The position numbers and the translations under genes are program-made. From Rhodopseudomonas sp. B29 (GTDB lineage Bacteria > Pseudomonadota > Alphaproteobacteria > Rhizobiales > Xanthobacteraceae): a stretch of DNA of 47,007 nt. The DNA is taken from positions 717 through 47,723 of the forward strand of contig NZ_BADD01000680.1 of NCBI RefSeq assembly GCF_000333455.1. The letters are read 5' to 3'. Below, in pieces: positions 17,840 to 27,086 of this stretch (position 1 is the stretch's first letter; every line of letters starts with the position of its first letter). The notes under the pieces were generated by a model. The model saw nothing but the letters and a program-made list of their open reading frames with translations, was not told the origin of the DNA and did no database searches.

Positions 17840-19906
17840 ATGAGCGGACCCTCGACCTATCAGCCGCAGAACCCGGTAATGAAGTGGCTGGAAGCGCGCC
17901 TGCCGATCGCCGGCCTCGTGCACTCGTCCTTCATCGCCTACCCGACGCCGCGTAACCTCAACTACTGGTGGACCTTCGGCGCCATCCTGTCGATGATGCT
18001 GGCGGTGCAGATCGTCACCGGCATCGTCCTGGCGATGCACTACACGCCGGAAACCACGCTGGCTTTCGACTCGGTCGAGCGTATCGTCCGCGACGTCAAC
18101 TACGGCTGGCTGCTGCGCAACATGCACGCGGCCGGCGCGTCGATGTTCTTCATCGCCGTTTACGTGCATATGCTGCGCGGCCTCTATTACGGGTCGTACA
18201 AGGCGCCGCGCGAGGTGCTCTGGATCCTCGGCGTCATCATCTACCTGTTGATGATGGCGACCGGCTTCATGGGTTACGTGCTGCCGTGGGGCCAGATGAG
18301 CTTCTGGGGCGCCACCGTCATCACCAACCTGTTCTCGGCGTTCCCGTACGTCGGCGACAGCATCGTGACGCTGCTGTGGGGCGGCTATTCGGTCGGCAAC
18401 CCGACGCTGAACCGCTTCTTCTCGCTGCACTACCTGCTGCCCTTCGTGATCGCCGGCGTCGTCGTGCTGCACGTCTGGGCGCTGCACGTCACCGGCCAGA
18501 ACAACCCGGCCGGCGTCGAGCCGAAGACCGAGAAGGACACGGTTCCGTTCACGCCTTACGCGACCCTCAAGGACGTGTTCGGCATGTCGTGCTTCCTGGT
18601 GTTCTACTCCTGGTTCATCTTCTACATGCCGAACTATCTCGGCGACGCCGACAACTACATTCCGGCGAACCCGGGCGTGACGCCGGCCCACATCGTGCCG
18701 GAGTGGTACTACCTGCCGTTCTACGCCATCCTGCGCTCGATCCCGAACAAGCTGCTCGGCGTCGTGGCGATGTTCGGCGCGATCCTGGTGCTGCTGTTCC
18801 TGCCCTGGCTCGACAGCTGCAAGGTTCGTTCGTCGCGCTATCGCCCGCTGGCCAAGAAGTTCTTCTGGGGCTTCGTCGCGACCTGCCTGCTGCTCGGCTG
18901 GCTCGGTGCCAAGCCGGCGGAGGGTATCTACACCGTGCTCGGCCGGGTGTTCACCTTCTGCTACTTCGCCTACTTCCTGATCGTGCTGCCGGTTCTGTCG
19001 CGGGTCGAGAAGACGCTGCCGCTGCCGAACTCGATCGCCGACGACGTGTTGGCGAAGGGCAAGGTCGGCAAGGCGGTGGCGGCCTCGATCGCCGTGCTGT
19101 TCGCCTTCGGCGTCACGCTCGGCGGCGGCTCGACCGCCAAGGCGGCCGAGCACGAGGAAAGCCCGCCGTCGCAGGATTGGACCTTCGCAGGTCCGTTCGG
19201 CAAGTACGATCGGGCGCAGTTGCAGCGCGGCTTCAAGATCTACAAGGAAGTCTGCTCCAACTGTCACTCGCTGAAGTTGCTGCAGTATCGCAACCTCGCC
19301 GAGCCGGGCGGTCCCGAGTTCACCCTCGATCAGGCCAAGGCGATCGCCGCCGAAGCCCAGATCAAGGATGGCCCGAACGACGCCGGCGACATGTTCGAAC
19401 GCCCGGGCCGGATCGCCGACACCTTCAAGTCGCCGTTCCCGAACGAGCAGGCTGCGCGTGCCGCCAATGGCGGCGCCGCTCCGCCCGACATGTCGCTGCT
19501 CGCCAAGGCGCGCTCTTATCCGCGCGGCTTCCCGCAGTTCATCTTCGATCTGTTCACCCAGTTCCAGGAGCAGGGCCCGAACTACATCGACGCGCTGCTG
19601 CAGGGCTATCAGGACACTCCGCCGGAAGGCTTCAATCTCCCGGACGGCTCGTTCTACAACAAGTGGTACCCGGGCCATTCCATCAAGATGCCCCCGCCGC
19701 TGCAGGACGGCATGGTGACCTATGACGACGGCACGCCGCAGACCCTGCCGCAATACGCCAAGGACGTCGCGTCGTTCCTGATGTGGGCCGCCGAGCCGCA
19801 TCTCGAAGCCCGCAAGCGCCTCGGCCTGCAGGTGATGATCTTCCTGATCATCCTCTCCGGCCTGCTGTACTTCACCAAGCGCAAGGTCTGGGCCAACGCC
19901 CACTAA
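17840..19906 (+). CDS. fbcH: Fused cytochrome b / cytochrome c1 of the bc1 complex
   Basis: One 688-residue frame encodes two subunits. Residues 1 to about 410 are cytochrome b with eight membrane helices; heme-ligand histidines lie in [18 protein letters not shown] and SLHYLLPF / [10 protein letters not shown], and [10 protein letters not shown] is the Qo-site PEWY motif. A hydrophobic segment ending in an AKA/AE site near residue 435 acts as internal signal peptide for cytochrome c1. The c1 part has its heme attachment site CSNCH at 472-476 and a C-terminal anchor near 660-680. In Bradyrhizobium the same fusion is known to be cut after translation into separate b and c1 subunits; that this happens here is inference. 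It is cotranscribed with petA and followed by a strong terminator. Confidence 0.96.
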   Translation: MSGPSTYQPQNPVMKWLEARLPIAGLVHSSFIAYPTPRNLNYWWTFGAILSMMLAVQIVTGIVLAMHYTPETTLAFDSVERIVRDVNYGWLLRNMHAAGASMFFIAVYVHMLRGLYYGSYKAPREVLWILGVIIYLLMMATGFMGYVLPWGQMSFWGATVITNLFSAFPYVGDSIVTLLWGGYSVGNPTLNRFFSLHYLLPFVIAGVVVLHVWALHVTGQNNPAGVEPKTEKDTVPFTPYATLKDVFGMSCFLVFYSWFIFYMPNYLGDADNYIPANPGVTPAHIVPEWYYLPFYAILRSIPNKLLGVVAMFGAILVLLFLPWLDSCKVRSSRYRPLAKKFFWGFVATCLLLGWLGAKPAEGIYTVLGRVFTFCYFAYFLIVLPVLSRVEKTLPLPNSIADDVLAKGKVGKAVAASIAVLFAFGVTLGGGSTAKAAEHEESPPSQDWTFAGPFGKYDRAQLQRGFKIYKEVCSNCHSLKLLQYRNLAEPGGPEFTLDQAKAIAAEAQIKDGPNDAGDMFERPGRIADTFKSPFPNEQAARAANGGAAPPDMSLLAKARSYPRGFPQFIFDLFTQFQEQGPNYIDALLQGYQDTPPEGFNLPDGSFYNKWYPGHSIKMPPPLQDGMVTYDDGTPQTLPQYAKDVASFLMWAAEPHLEARKRLGLQVMIFLIILSGLLYFTKRKVWANAH

Positions 19907-19932
19907 GCTTCTCGCGACATAAGCGTGACAGA

Positions 19933-19956
19933 AAGCCCCCTCACGGGGGCTTTTTT
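19933..19956 (+). terminator. Intrinsic terminator after the bc1 genes
   Basis: AAGCCCCC pairs with GGGGGCTT around a TCAC loop and is followed by six T residues, 27 nt past the fbcH stop codon. A textbook rho-independent terminator. Confidence 0.92.
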
Positions 19957-20060
19957 GTTGCGCGTTTTCGTGGGCTTGCGGGACGCCGGCGGCGATTGCA
20001 TACGGTCAGGACTGCGGACAATATGCGGCCCAACACAGGCCAATCTTACGTGGAGGAAAC

Positions 20061-20735
20061 ATGGGCACGATCATCACCTTCAAGCGTCCCGACGGCAAAG
20101 AGGCGAGCGGTTATCTCGCCAACGCGGCGCGCGGCAATGCGCCGGGCGTGGTGGTGATTCAGGAGTGGTGGGGCCTGTCGGAGCAGATCAAGGGGCTGAC
20201 CGATCGCTTCGCGCTCGCCGGCTTCGATGCGCTGGCGCCCGATCTCTACAACGGCACGGTGGTGCCGTATCACGACACGGAAGCCGCCAACAAAGAAATG
20301 GGCTCGCTCGACTTCATGGACGCGACGACCCAGACGGTGCGCGGCGCGGTCAACTATCTGTCGCGCAACGGCGCCAAGGTCGGTCTCACCGGCTTCTGCC
20401 TCGGCGGCGCGGTGACTGTCATCGGCGCGTGCAAGATTCCCGAATTGAGCGCCGCGGTGGTGTTCTACGGCATTCCGCCGGAACAGGCCGCCAAGCCGGC
20501 CGACGTCAAGGTTCCGATGCAGGGCCACTTCGCCAATCGCGACGATTGGTGCACGCCGCAAGTCGTCGACGCGTTCGAGGCGGGCCTAAAGACTGCCGGC
20601 AAGAGCGCCGAGTTCTTCCGCTATGAGGCCGACCACGCTTTCGTCAACGAACAGCGCGCTGCGGTGCACGATCGCGAAGCCGCGGAACTCGCGTGGTCGC
20701 GAGCGACGCAGTTCTTTGGAAAGCATCTTGGCTGA
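20061..20735 (+). CDS. Dienelactone hydrolase family protein
   Basis: A 224-residue alpha/beta hydrolase of the dienelactone hydrolase family. The nucleophile is Cys113 in GFCLGG, the dienelactone-hydrolase-specific glutamate is in VIQEWWGL (about residue 35), the acid is the aspartate near FANRDDW (about 166), and the histidine is in EADHAFVNE near residue 200. The ribosome-binding site GGAGGAAAC immediately precedes the ATG. It lies behind the bc1 terminator and appears to have its own promoter. No aromatic-degradation gene is nearby, so a true dienelactone substrate cannot be assumed. Confidence 0.9.
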   Translation: MGTIITFKRPDGKEASGYLANAARGNAPGVVVIQEWWGLSEQIKGLTDRFALAGFDALAPDLYNGTVVPYHDTEAANKEMGSLDFMDATTQTVRGAVNYLSRNGAKVGLTGFCLGGAVTVIGACKIPELSAAVVFYGIPPEQAAKPADVKVPMQGHFANRDDWCTPQVVDAFEAGLKTAGKSAEFFRYEADHAFVNEQRAAVHDREAAELAWSRATQFFGKHLG

Positions 20736-20825
20736 TGCCGGGCTGCCGGTAAAATTTGAACATTCGGCGGAAGATTTGGCAGAAGGGTTTGCTGCGATAA
20801 CGCGGTCACAAGCCGCGAGGACAGC

Positions 20826-21077
20826 ATGGTTGAACAATTCGTAAAGCCCGGCCAGAAAGTCACCGACATCAACGTCGTCGACTTTGCCGCTTACCAACGC
20901 GGTTCGCGCCCGCGCGGACCGCTGTCGATTGAAGCGCGCGTGTGCCGCCACTGCGGCGCCGCGTTGCTCGATGACGAATCCGAAGACGATTGCTCGAGCG
21001 CCGGTCTGGCGCTGCAATCCCCGATCGCCGGCCCACTCTCCGCCCGCCGCCCGCCACGGCGTTTCCGGGCGGAGTAG
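20826..21077 (+). CDS. Small Cys-rich hypothetical protein
   Basis: An 83-residue protein with one CxxC pair (ARVCRHCGAAL) and a third cysteine in DDESEDDCSS, which could be a partial zinc ribbon. The N-terminus MVEQFVKPGQKVTDIN is polar and the C-terminus is Arg/Pro-rich. The frame has host-like codon use. It lies 90 nt after the dienelactone hydrolase gene on the same strand. I do not recognise a family or function. Confidence 0.65.
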   Translation: MVEQFVKPGQKVTDINVVDFAAYQRGSRPRGPLSIEARVCRHCGAALLDDESEDDCSSAGLALQSPIAGPLSARRPPRRFRAE

Positions 21078-21110
21078 TTAGTGAGATCTGCTACTGCCAC
21101 AAATGCCGCC

Positions 21111-21228
21111 GTCATCCTGAGGCGCCCGCCGGGCCGCGCTGTGCGCGGCGCGGTGGGCCTCGAAGGATGAGCCGCAAGCGCCTTGGCCGCATCCTTCGAG
21201 GCGCGCTACGCGCGCACCTCAGGATGAC
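21111..21228. repeat. Palindromic repeat family C, copy 2
   Basis: GTCATCCTGAGGCGCCCG opens and CACCTCAGGATGAC closes; CCTCGAAGGATG and CATCCTTCGAGG face each other in the middle. It is followed 64 nt later by a family B element. Confidence 0.9.
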
Positions 21229-21292
21229 GACTCAGAGTCTTTAGAAGGCTGCGGCTTCAATCGATCGACGACACGCCCTCCGTAGTTACTTC

Positions 21293-21406
21293 GTCATTGC
21301 GAGGAGCGAAGCGACGAAGCGATCCAGCTCCGTGCACTGAGCTGGCTTGCTTCGCGGAGCCTGTGCCCGGACGGCGCGGAGCGCCGATCCGGGTGCTCGC
21401 AATGAC
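21293..21406. repeat. Palindromic repeat family B, copy 2
   Basis: Arms GTCATTGCGAGGAGCGA and GCTCGCAATGAC are intact. The second arm carries an extra insertion (around 21360-21393, itself a GC-rich palindrome GGATCGGCGCTCCGCGCC-like) that makes this the longest B copy in the window. Confidence 0.85.
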
Positions 21407-21438
21407 GTGGAGAGGCGGCGAATTAGTCGCCGCCCCGC

Positions 21439-22215
21439 TCACACGTGCTGGCCGCCGTTGATGTGGATCTCGGCGCCGTTCACGTAGGACGAGGTTTCGG
21501 TGCACAGCACGTAGATGATCTTGGCGACTTCGTCCGGCGTGCCGAGGCGGCGCATCGGGATGTCTTCCTCGACGATCTTCTCGGTGCCCGGCGACAGGAT
21601 CGAGGTGTCGATCTCGCCCGGCGCGATCGAATTGACCCGGACGCCGAGGCGGCCGAAATCCGACGCCATTTCGCGCGTCAGCGCCGCCAGCGCGGCCTTG
21701 GAGGTCGCATAGGCGGCGCCGGCGAACGGATGCACCCGCGAGCCGGCGATCGAGGTGACGTTGACGACCGAGCCCTTGGCGGCCTTGAGCTCGTCGATCA
21801 ACCCGCGCGCCATCATGATCGGCGCGAAGAAATTCACCCGGAACACGTGCTCCCAGGTGTCCATCTCGGTGTCGATCGAGCCGAGCCGGCCGCCGCCGGC
21901 GGCCTTGGGCGAAATCGCCGCGTTATTGACCAGCGCATGCAATTGCCCGCCGTCGAGACGTTCGCGGATCTCGGCAATGCCGCGCAGCGTATCGGCGCGG
22001 TCGCCGAGATCGATCTGGATGTGATCCTCGGGTCCGGCGCCCCACGGGCACTGCTCCGGAAACGGGTGCCGCGAGCAGGTGATCACCCGCCAGCCGGCGC
22101 TCGAGAAACGGATCACCGTGGCGTGGCCGATGCCGCGGCTGGCCCCGGTCAGAAGCATGGTCCGGCGCGGCGCGTTGCTGTCCGGCGCGCGCTGCCGTTG
22201 GGTTTCGGGGGTCAT
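21439..22215 (-). CDS. SDR family NAD(P)-dependent oxidoreductase
   Basis: A 258-residue classical short-chain dehydrogenase/reductase. The nucleotide-binding motif is TGASRGIG near residue 24, NNAAIS marks the central strand, the catalytic serine is in VTSIAGS and the active-site YATSK follows, with PGEIDTS after it. The substrate is not evident. Its start overlaps the pdxH stop codon by 4 nt, so the two genes form a translationally coupled pair. The pairing suggests a housekeeping role, but SDR substrates cannot be read from sequence. Confidence 0.92.
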   Translation of the reverse strand: MTPETQRQRAPDSNAPRRTMLLTGASRGIGHATVIRFSSAGWRVITCSRHPFPEQCPWGAGPEDHIQIDLGDRADTLRGIAEIRERLDGGQLHALVNNAAISPKAAGGGRLGSIDTEMDTWEHVFRVNFFAPIMMARGLIDELKAAKGSVVNVTSIAGSRVHPFAGAAYATSKAALAALTREMASDFGRLGVRVNSIAPGEIDTSILSPGTEKIVEEDIPMRRLGTPDEVAKIIYVLCTETSSYVNGAEIHINGGQHV

Positions 22216-22850
22216 GGATACAGCCTTGTCTTGAGCCAGGGTTGCGCCGGGGTGTCCCGGGTGAATTCGATGCGGTCGTGTAGCCGGTAGGGTCGGTCGT
22301 GCCAGAATTCCATGCGCGCCGGCGTGATCCGCCAGCCGCTCCAGCCCGGCGGCCGCGGCACCTCGCCGACCAGATAGCGCGCGCCGACCTTGGCGATCGC
22401 CTGTTCGAAGGCGAAGCGGCTTTCCAGCGGTTGCGACTGCTTGCTGGCCCAGGCGCCGATCTGCGCCTGCTTCGGGCGCGTGGCGAAATAGGCGTCGGCC
22501 TCGGCCTCGGTCACCGGCGTGACGCCGCCGCGGATGCGGACCTGGCGGCGCAGCGACTTCCAGTGAAACAGCAGCGCCGCCTTCGGATTGGCGGCGAGTT
22601 CGCGGCCCTTCTGGCTGGCGATGTGGCTGTAGAAGACGAAGCCGTGGTGATCGAAGCCCTTCATCAGCACCATGCGGACGTTGGGCAGGCCGTCGGGATC
22701 GACCGTCGCCAGCGCCATCGCGTTCGGATCGTTCGGCTCCGATTTGGTGGCTTCGCCAAGCCATTCGGCGAACAGGGCAAACGGCTCCTCGGCCGCGGTG
22801 AAATCACCGGACGTTAACTCACTCTGATGTCTAATCGTGGTGTCGCTCAT
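22212..22850 (-). CDS. pdxH: Pyridoxamine 5'-phosphate oxidase
   Basis: A 212-residue FMN enzyme that oxidises pyridoxine/pyridoxamine 5'-phosphate to pyridoxal 5'-phosphate. Family signatures visible are [29 protein letters not shown] with FMN phosphate contacts, QVRIRG, and the C-terminal [21 protein letters not shown]. Start at 22850 (MSDTTIRHQ) gives the usual length; a start at 22916 would add 22 atypical residues. No good Shine-Dalgarno site precedes it. It is divergent from a lipoprotein gene and followed by an overlapping SDR gene. Confidence 0.95.
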   Translation of the reverse strand: MSDTTIRHQSELTSGDFTAAEEPFALFAEWLGEATKSEPNDPNAMALATVDPDGLPNVRMVLMKGFDHHGFVFYSHIASQKGRELAANPKAALLFHWKSLRRQVRIRGGVTPVTEAEADAYFATRPKQAQIGAWASKQSQPLESRFAFEQAIAKVGARYLVGEVPRPPGWSGWRITPARMEFWHDRPYRLHDRIEFTRDTPAQPWLKTRLYP

Positions 22851-22955
22851 GCGAGGGAGTCCGATTTGTGCTTCGCCGAGGTCCGGAACGGATTGAGGGC
22901 TCTGTATAGGTCGCACCTATATAGGGCACCGCAATGCGTTGGCCTATCGGCGAAG

Positions 22956-23390
22956 ATGCCGGTCTTGACAGCAACGATAGCGATTCTAAGTGCCACCGTG
23001 CTCTCGGCCTGTAGCGTCATTGGACGCGGCGATGGCCCGTTTGCCCAAATGGACAGCAGCGACTTCACCGGCTCGATCCGGGCGCTCTCCAAACCAGAAT
23101 CCGAACACGATCCGTCCGAGGCCGATCTGGCGCTGGCCCGGATCGCGGCATCCGACGTGCTCACCAAAGGCGAGAAGGATGCCAGCCAGCCGTGGGAAAA
23201 TCCCACGACCGGTGCACGCGGCTCAGTGACGCCGATAGCCGCCTCCTATACGGCGGACGGACAGACCTGCCGGGACTTCCTGGCGAGCTTCGTCAAGGCA
23301 AAGTCTGAAAGTTGGATGCAGGGCGCCGCCTGCCGCAGCCCGCATGGCAGCTGGGAAATCCGCTCGCTGAAAGCTTGGCGTCGCAGCTGA
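22956..23390 (+). CDS. RT0821/Lpp0805 family (17-kDa antigen-like) lipoprotein
   Basis: A 144-residue predicted outer-membrane lipoprotein. The N-terminus has a hydrophobic core ending in the lipobox LSAC, with Cys near residue 19 as lipidation site. The C-terminal half contains SYTADGQTCRDFLASF and CRSPHGSWEI, the pattern of the RT0821/Lpp0805 surface-protein family, whose members resemble the rickettsial 17-kDa antigen but lack its glycine-zipper. Start at 22956 is chosen because it directly precedes the signal peptide. It lies between divergent pdxH and a DnaJ-like gene. Role unknown. Confidence 0.82.
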   Translation: MPVLTATIAILSATVLSACSVIGRGDGPFAQMDSSDFTGSIRALSKPESEHDPSEADLALARIAASDVLTKGEKDASQPWENPTTGARGSVTPIAASYTADGQTCRDFLASFVKAKSESWMQGAACRSPHGSWEIRSLKAWRRS

Positions 23391-23520
23391 TCGCGGTCGG
23401 AGCTTCGAGAGAGGCGGCCGAAAGCAGTTGCAAAAATGACACCTAGCCCCCAGATGAAACCCGAATGGGCGTTCAGCCCAACTCGCGATTCCTAAGAGAT
23501 TCCTAAAAGGAGAGTAACGG

Positions 23521-24501
23521 ATGCGCGACCCCTATGAGGTCCTGGGGGTGCAGCGGGATGCCAGCGCTGCGGCGATTAAAAGCGCCTATCGCAAGCTGGC
23601 CAAGAAGCATCACCCCGACAGCAACTCGAACGATCCCAAGGCCGCCGCGCGGTTTGCCGAAATCAATTCCGCCAACGAGATTCTCGGCGACGAGGCCAAG
23701 CGCAAGCAGTTCGACCGTGGCGAGATCGACGCCGAAGGCAAGCCGCGCTTCCAGGGCTTCCCCGGCGGCGGCAGCGGCGCGGGCGGTCGTGCCGGACGCG
23801 GCGCCGGCCCCGGCTTCGAGCATTTCAGCTTCCGCACCGCCCCGGGCAGCGGCTTCGGCGGCGGCGCCGGTGCGGCGGGCTTCGAGGATATTCTGAATTC
23901 GATGTTCGGCGGCGCGGCCGGCATGCGCGGCGGCGGCCAGCGCGGCGGATTCGATTTCGACCAGGGCGCGATGGCGGCCGATCTCGATCTCAGCGTCGCG
24001 ATGACGGTGACGCTTGAAGAGGCGGCGCGCGGCACCGAGAAGCGTGTGCGGCTGCCGACCGGCAAGGAACTCAACGTCAAGATTCCGGCCGGCGTCGGCG
24101 CCGGTCAGCAGATCCGGCTGAAGGGGCAGGGCGAGACCGCGCCCGGCCATCCGCCCGGCGACTTGCTGATCACCGTTTCGATCGCCCCGCACCCGCACTT
24201 CAAGGTCGACGGCAACGATCTGCGGCTCGATCTGCCGATCACGCTGTACGAGGCGGTGCTCGGCGGCAAGGTGCGCGTCCCGACGCTGACCGGCGCGATC
24301 GAACTGTCGATCCCGAAGAACACCTCGAGCGGCCGCACCTTCCGGCTCAAGGGCAAGGGACTGTCGAAATCCGGCGCCACCGGCGATCTGTTCGTCACCA
24401 CCAAGATCGTTCTGCCGGACGGCCACGACGCCGAGCTCGAAGCGCTGATGGAGAAGTGGCAGCAGAGCCACAAATACAATCCGCGCAGCGATTTGGGCTA
24501 A
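23521..24501 (+). CDS. DnaJ-class co-chaperone without zinc domain (CbpA-like)
   Basis: A 326-residue Hsp40 protein. Residues about 4-66 are a J domain with the HPD motif at 31-33 that stimulates DnaK ATPase. Residues about 75-125 form a Gly/Phe-rich linker, and the two beta-barrel substrate-binding domains follow (VTLEEAARGTEKRVRLP, and PTLTGAIELSIP near 260). The four CXXCXGXG zinc repeats of classic DnaJ are absent, making it a type B, CbpA-like co-chaperone. AAGGAGAG precedes the ATG. It probably works with DnaK as an auxiliary to DnaJ. Confidence 0.93.
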   Translation: MRDPYEVLGVQRDASAAAIKSAYRKLAKKHHPDSNSNDPKAAARFAEINSANEILGDEAKRKQFDRGEIDAEGKPRFQGFPGGGSGAGGRAGRGAGPGFEHFSFRTAPGSGFGGGAGAAGFEDILNSMFGGAAGMRGGGQRGGFDFDQGAMAADLDLSVAMTVTLEEAARGTEKRVRLPTGKELNVKIPAGVGAGQQIRLKGQGETAPGHPPGDLLITVSIAPHPHFKVDGNDLRLDLPITLYEAVLGGKVRVPTLTGAIELSIPKNTSSGRTFRLKGKGLSKSGATGDLFVTTKIVLPDGHDAELEALMEKWQQSHKYNPRSDLG

Positions 24502-24543
24502 AGACCTCGGCAGACTTTCCATCCTGACACCCGGCGCAGCCTA

Positions 24544-24716
24544 ACCTCTCCCCGCGCGCGGGGAGAGGTCGACGCGCATCGTCAGATGCGCGGCGGGTGA
24601 GGGGGCGCCTCCGCGAGTCTGAGTGCTAAGTTAGTTCGGGGGTGAGCCCTCATTCGCGCTCGGCCGCGAGGAGACGCCCCCTCATCCCACCCTTCTCCCC
24701 GCGTGCGGGGAGAAGG
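24544..24716. repeat. Palindromic repeat family E, copy 1
   Basis: CCTCTCCCCGCGCGCGGGGAGAGG is a perfect local hairpin at one end and CTTCTCCCCGCGTGCGGGGAGAAG at the other, joined through GGTGAGGGGGCGCC and GCGCCCCCTCATCC-like facing sequences and a CATCGTCAGATGCG hairpin. It lies between convergent genes, DnaJ-like (+) and hydrolase (-). Confidence 0.85.
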
Positions 24717-24783
24717 AGCAGGGCGTGCTCGTTGCGGCACCGTGCTCACGCCTTCGCTTCGTGCAGTGAAGCAATCTCGCGCC

Positions 24784-25605
24784 CTACCCATTCGCCTCGC
24801 TGACAAACGCCTCCAGCAGCGCATTGAACCTCTCCGCCTGCTCCCATTGCGGCAGGTGGCCTGCGCCTTCGATGGTCTGGACCTGGCCGCGCCACAGCGT
24901 CGGCATCGTCAGCGTGGCGAAGTAATCAGCGTTGACGAGCTGCTCCTGCGCGCCGTGCAGCACGGCGAACGGCTGCTTCATCTCCGCCACGACCGCGACC
25001 TCGTCACGGTAGCCGCCCGGCGCGATGCTGCCGGCTAGCTGGGCGCGGGCGCGGCCGTCGGTGCGCAGCACGTCGGCGACCATCTCGGCCGGCAGATCGG
25101 TGACGCCCGGCCTGAACGCCGCCGCCACATAGGCGCGCGCCTCGGTCTCCGTCAGTTGCGGCTGAAACGTGTAGGCCATCGCCGGCGTCGGCAGAAAAGC
25201 CTGCTCCATCGCCGGTGGAAATGCGATCGGCGGCGTGCCGAAGATGGCGAAGCCCTTGGCCTTGGGCAGGTCCGGCGCCGCTTCGAGCACGATATGGCCG
25301 CCGAGGCTCCAGCCGACGAACACCGCGTCCTCCGCGCCGAGCGCTGCCGCGACCTCGCGCAGCACGCCCGCATAGCCCGGCATGTTGTAGACGGCGGCCG
25401 GGTCGGCCGCGTCGTCAGAGCCGCCGTGCCCCGGCAGATCGAACGCGATCAGCCGATATTTGGCGCCGAGCGGGCCGTCGATCTGGCGCGCAAACGCGCC
25501 CGACGAGGCCGAGTTGCCGTGCACCAGCACGACGCTCGGCCCGGTGCCCGGCGATTGCCGATAAGCGGTCCGTCCGGCGCTGGTCTCGATGGTCGCTGTC
25601 TGCAT
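24784..25605 (-). CDS. Alpha/beta fold hydrolase
   Basis: A 273-residue alpha/beta hydrolase. The oxyanion-hole segment is LVHGNSAS (residues about 27-34), the nucleophile serine is in FVGWSLGGHI near residue 98, and the catalytic histidine is in EGAGHLPQWEQ near 250. The length and motif order fit the esterase/lactonase branch. It is transcribed away from fabI across a 460-nt spacer holding a long inverted repeat. The substrate cannot be inferred. Confidence 0.88.
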   Translation of the reverse strand: MQTATIETSAGRTAYRQSPGTGPSVVLVHGNSASSGAFARQIDGPLGAKYRLIAFDLPGHGGSDDAADPAAVYNMPGYAGVLREVAAALGAEDAVFVGWSLGGHIVLEAAPDLPKAKGFAIFGTPPIAFPPAMEQAFLPTPAMAYTFQPQLTETEARAYVAAAFRPGVTDLPAEMVADVLRTDGRARAQLAGSIAPGGYRDEVAVVAEMKQPFAVLHGAQEQLVNADYFATLTMPTLWRGQVQTIEGAGHLPQWEQAERFNALLEAFVSEANG

Positions 25606-25669
25606 GAGCTGCCCCTATTCCAGATTTCAGGTGAACAGCATGGACTGAAATCGGCGGGACAGAAAGAGT

Positions 25670-25716
25670 GCGGCCTCGGCACACGGGGGATCAGCGCGAA
25701 CCCCGGCCGAGGCCGC
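25670..25716. repeat. Long isolated hairpin upstream of the hydrolase gene
   Basis: GCGGCCTCGGC (25670-25680) and GCCGAGGCCGC (25706-25716) are a perfect 11-bp inverted repeat. A GGGG/CCCC pairing inside could extend the stem. It lies 65 nt upstream of the hydrolase start and does not belong to any of the repeat families seen elsewhere. It may be an operator, an RNA leader structure or a small RNA element. Confidence 0.6.
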
Positions 25717-26065
25717 GTGCGTCGATCGGCGGATCGGACGCCGTCACATGGTCGTTATCACCGCGGACGAATGTTGGGCGCGGTAGTGTCCCGATTGAGA
25801 TAATCGATGTCGAAATTGAGCCGCGCTGGCAGAAACTGTTAGTTGAGTGCCCGCGTCGAGTAGTCCGACGTAACTAACTGCGGCTCTGTCTAAGTCCTTC
25901 GTCGAAGCCGACCGCTCGGCGGGCTTCCATCATCAGGCGGCGCGGGCCCGGTCTTCCGCTCGTCTCGGCTGCAGCGAATGGCTGAATTCGCGTCCAGGAT
26001 TTGCCCTGTACCCGGCCCTGCGGGTGGTGTAGGCCAGTGCCCGTTTTCAGCAGAAAAGGTGCGAA
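25717..26065. other. Gene-free spacer before fabI
   Basis: About 350 nt with no credible coding frame; the longest frames have biased, shadow-like composition. A stretch near 25790-25880 is less GC-rich than the surroundings and may hold a promoter. AAAAGGTG just before position 26066 is the fabI ribosome-binding site. Confidence 0.5.
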
Positions 26066-26884
26066 ATGGCGATGGATTCTGGCTTGATGCAGGGCAAGCG
26101 CGGGGTGATTCTCGGGGTCGCCAACAACCGGTCGATCGCGTTCGGCATCGCCAAGGCCTGCCGCGCCGCCGGCGCCGAGGTCGCGCTGACCTGGCAGGGC
26201 GATGCGCTCAAGAAGCGGGTCGAGCCGCTCGCGGCCGAGCTCGGCGGACTCCTGGTCGGCCACTGCGACGTCACCGATCCGTCGACCATCGACGCGGTGT
26301 TCGACGAGCTCAAGGCCAAATGGGGCAAGATCGACTTCGTCGTCCACGCCATCGCGTTCTCCGACAAGGCAGAGCTCGACGGCCGCTATGTCGACACCAC
26401 GGCCGACAACTTCTCCAAGACCATGCTGATCTCGTGCTACTCGCTGACCGCGATCGCGCAGCGCGCCGAGAAGCTGATGCCGGACGGCGGCTCGATCATC
26501 ACGCTGACCTATTACGGCGCCGAGAAGTGGATGCCGCATTACAACGTGATGGGCGTGGCCAAGGCGGCGCTGGAATGCAGCGTGCGCTATCTCGCCGCCG
26601 ACCTCGGCGAAAAGAACATCCGCGTCAACGCCATCTCGGCCGGGCCGATCAAGACGCTCGCCGCCTCGGGCATCGGCGACTTCCGCCATATCCTGAAGTG
26701 GAACGAATATAATTCGCCGCTGCGCCGCACCGTGACCATCGAAGAAGTCGGCGACAGCGCGCTGTACTTCCTGTCGCCGCTGTCGCGCGGCGTCACCGGC
26801 GAAGTCCACCACGTCGATTCCGGCTACCATATCGTCGGCATGAAACACCCCGACGCCCCGGATATCTCGCTGGCGAAGGAGTAA
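26066..26884 (+). CDS. fabI: Enoyl-[acyl-carrier-protein] reductase (NADH), FabI
   Basis: A 272-residue divergent SDR enzyme that reduces trans-2-enoyl-ACP in the last step of each fatty acid elongation cycle. FabI traits are the GVANNRSIAFGIAKA nucleotide-binding segment near residues 17-31, the TLTYYGAEKWMPHYNVMGVAKAAL catalytic region (Tyr and Lys seven residues apart, given in two parts: YYGAEKWMPHYN then VMGVAKAAL), and RVNAISAGPIKTLAASGI. The enzyme is the usual target of triclosan-type inhibitors. It stands alone with its own upstream spacer and is followed by repeats B and C. Confidence 0.95.
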   Translation: MAMDSGLMQGKRGVILGVANNRSIAFGIAKACRAAGAEVALTWQGDALKKRVEPLAAELGGLLVGHCDVTDPSTIDAVFDELKAKWGKIDFVVHAIAFSDKAELDGRYVDTTADNFSKTMLISCYSLTAIAQRAEKLMPDGGSIITLTYYGAEKWMPHYNVMGVAKAALECSVRYLAADLGEKNIRVNAISAGPIKTLAASGIGDFRHILKWNEYNSPLRRTVTIEEVGDSALYFLSPLSRGVTGEVHHVDSGYHIVGMKHPDAPDISLAKE

Positions 26885-26900
26885 CCGCCAGCACGACGTC

Positions 26901-26944
26901 GTCATCCTGAGGTGCGCGTCCGGCAGGACGCGCCTCGAAGGATG
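26901..26944. repeat. Half copy of repeat family C
   Basis: Only one arm is present: GTCATCCTGAGGTGCGCG through GACGCGCCTCGAAGGATG, with its internal palindrome. The facing arm is missing, and a family B element follows 46 nt later. Confidence 0.82.
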
Positions 26945-26990
26945 CGGCCGCGGGCCGCCGTCGCCCTTCGCTGCGCACAGCATTCACCTC

Positions 26991-27068
26991 GTCATTGCGA
27001 GCGCAGCGAAGCAATCCAGCTCAGTGCACAGCGCTGGATTGCTTCGTCGCTTCGCTCCTCGCAATGAC
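26991..27068. repeat. Palindromic repeat family B, copy 3
   Basis: Arms GTCATTGCGAGCGCAGCGA and GCTCCTCGCAATGAC, with AGCAATCCAGC / GCTGGATTGCT facing. It ends 18 nt before the ATG of the histidine phosphatase gene, so it lies in the 5' leader of that gene. Confidence 0.9.
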
Positions 27069-27086
27069 GGAGAGGCCGAGTTTTCG

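Noticed and set aside
17060-19903. A 947-codon open frame on the minus strand over petA-fbcH
   Set aside because: It is an antisense shadow of the fbcH and petA genes in GC-rich DNA. Its composition is dominated by Arg, Gly, His and Asp, with no domain, and the plus-strand frame carries unambiguous cytochrome motifs.
25668-25877. A 69-codon frame in the spacer before fabI
   Set aside because: It is Arg/Pro-rich, overlaps a hairpin, and has no ribosome-binding site or recognisable pattern.
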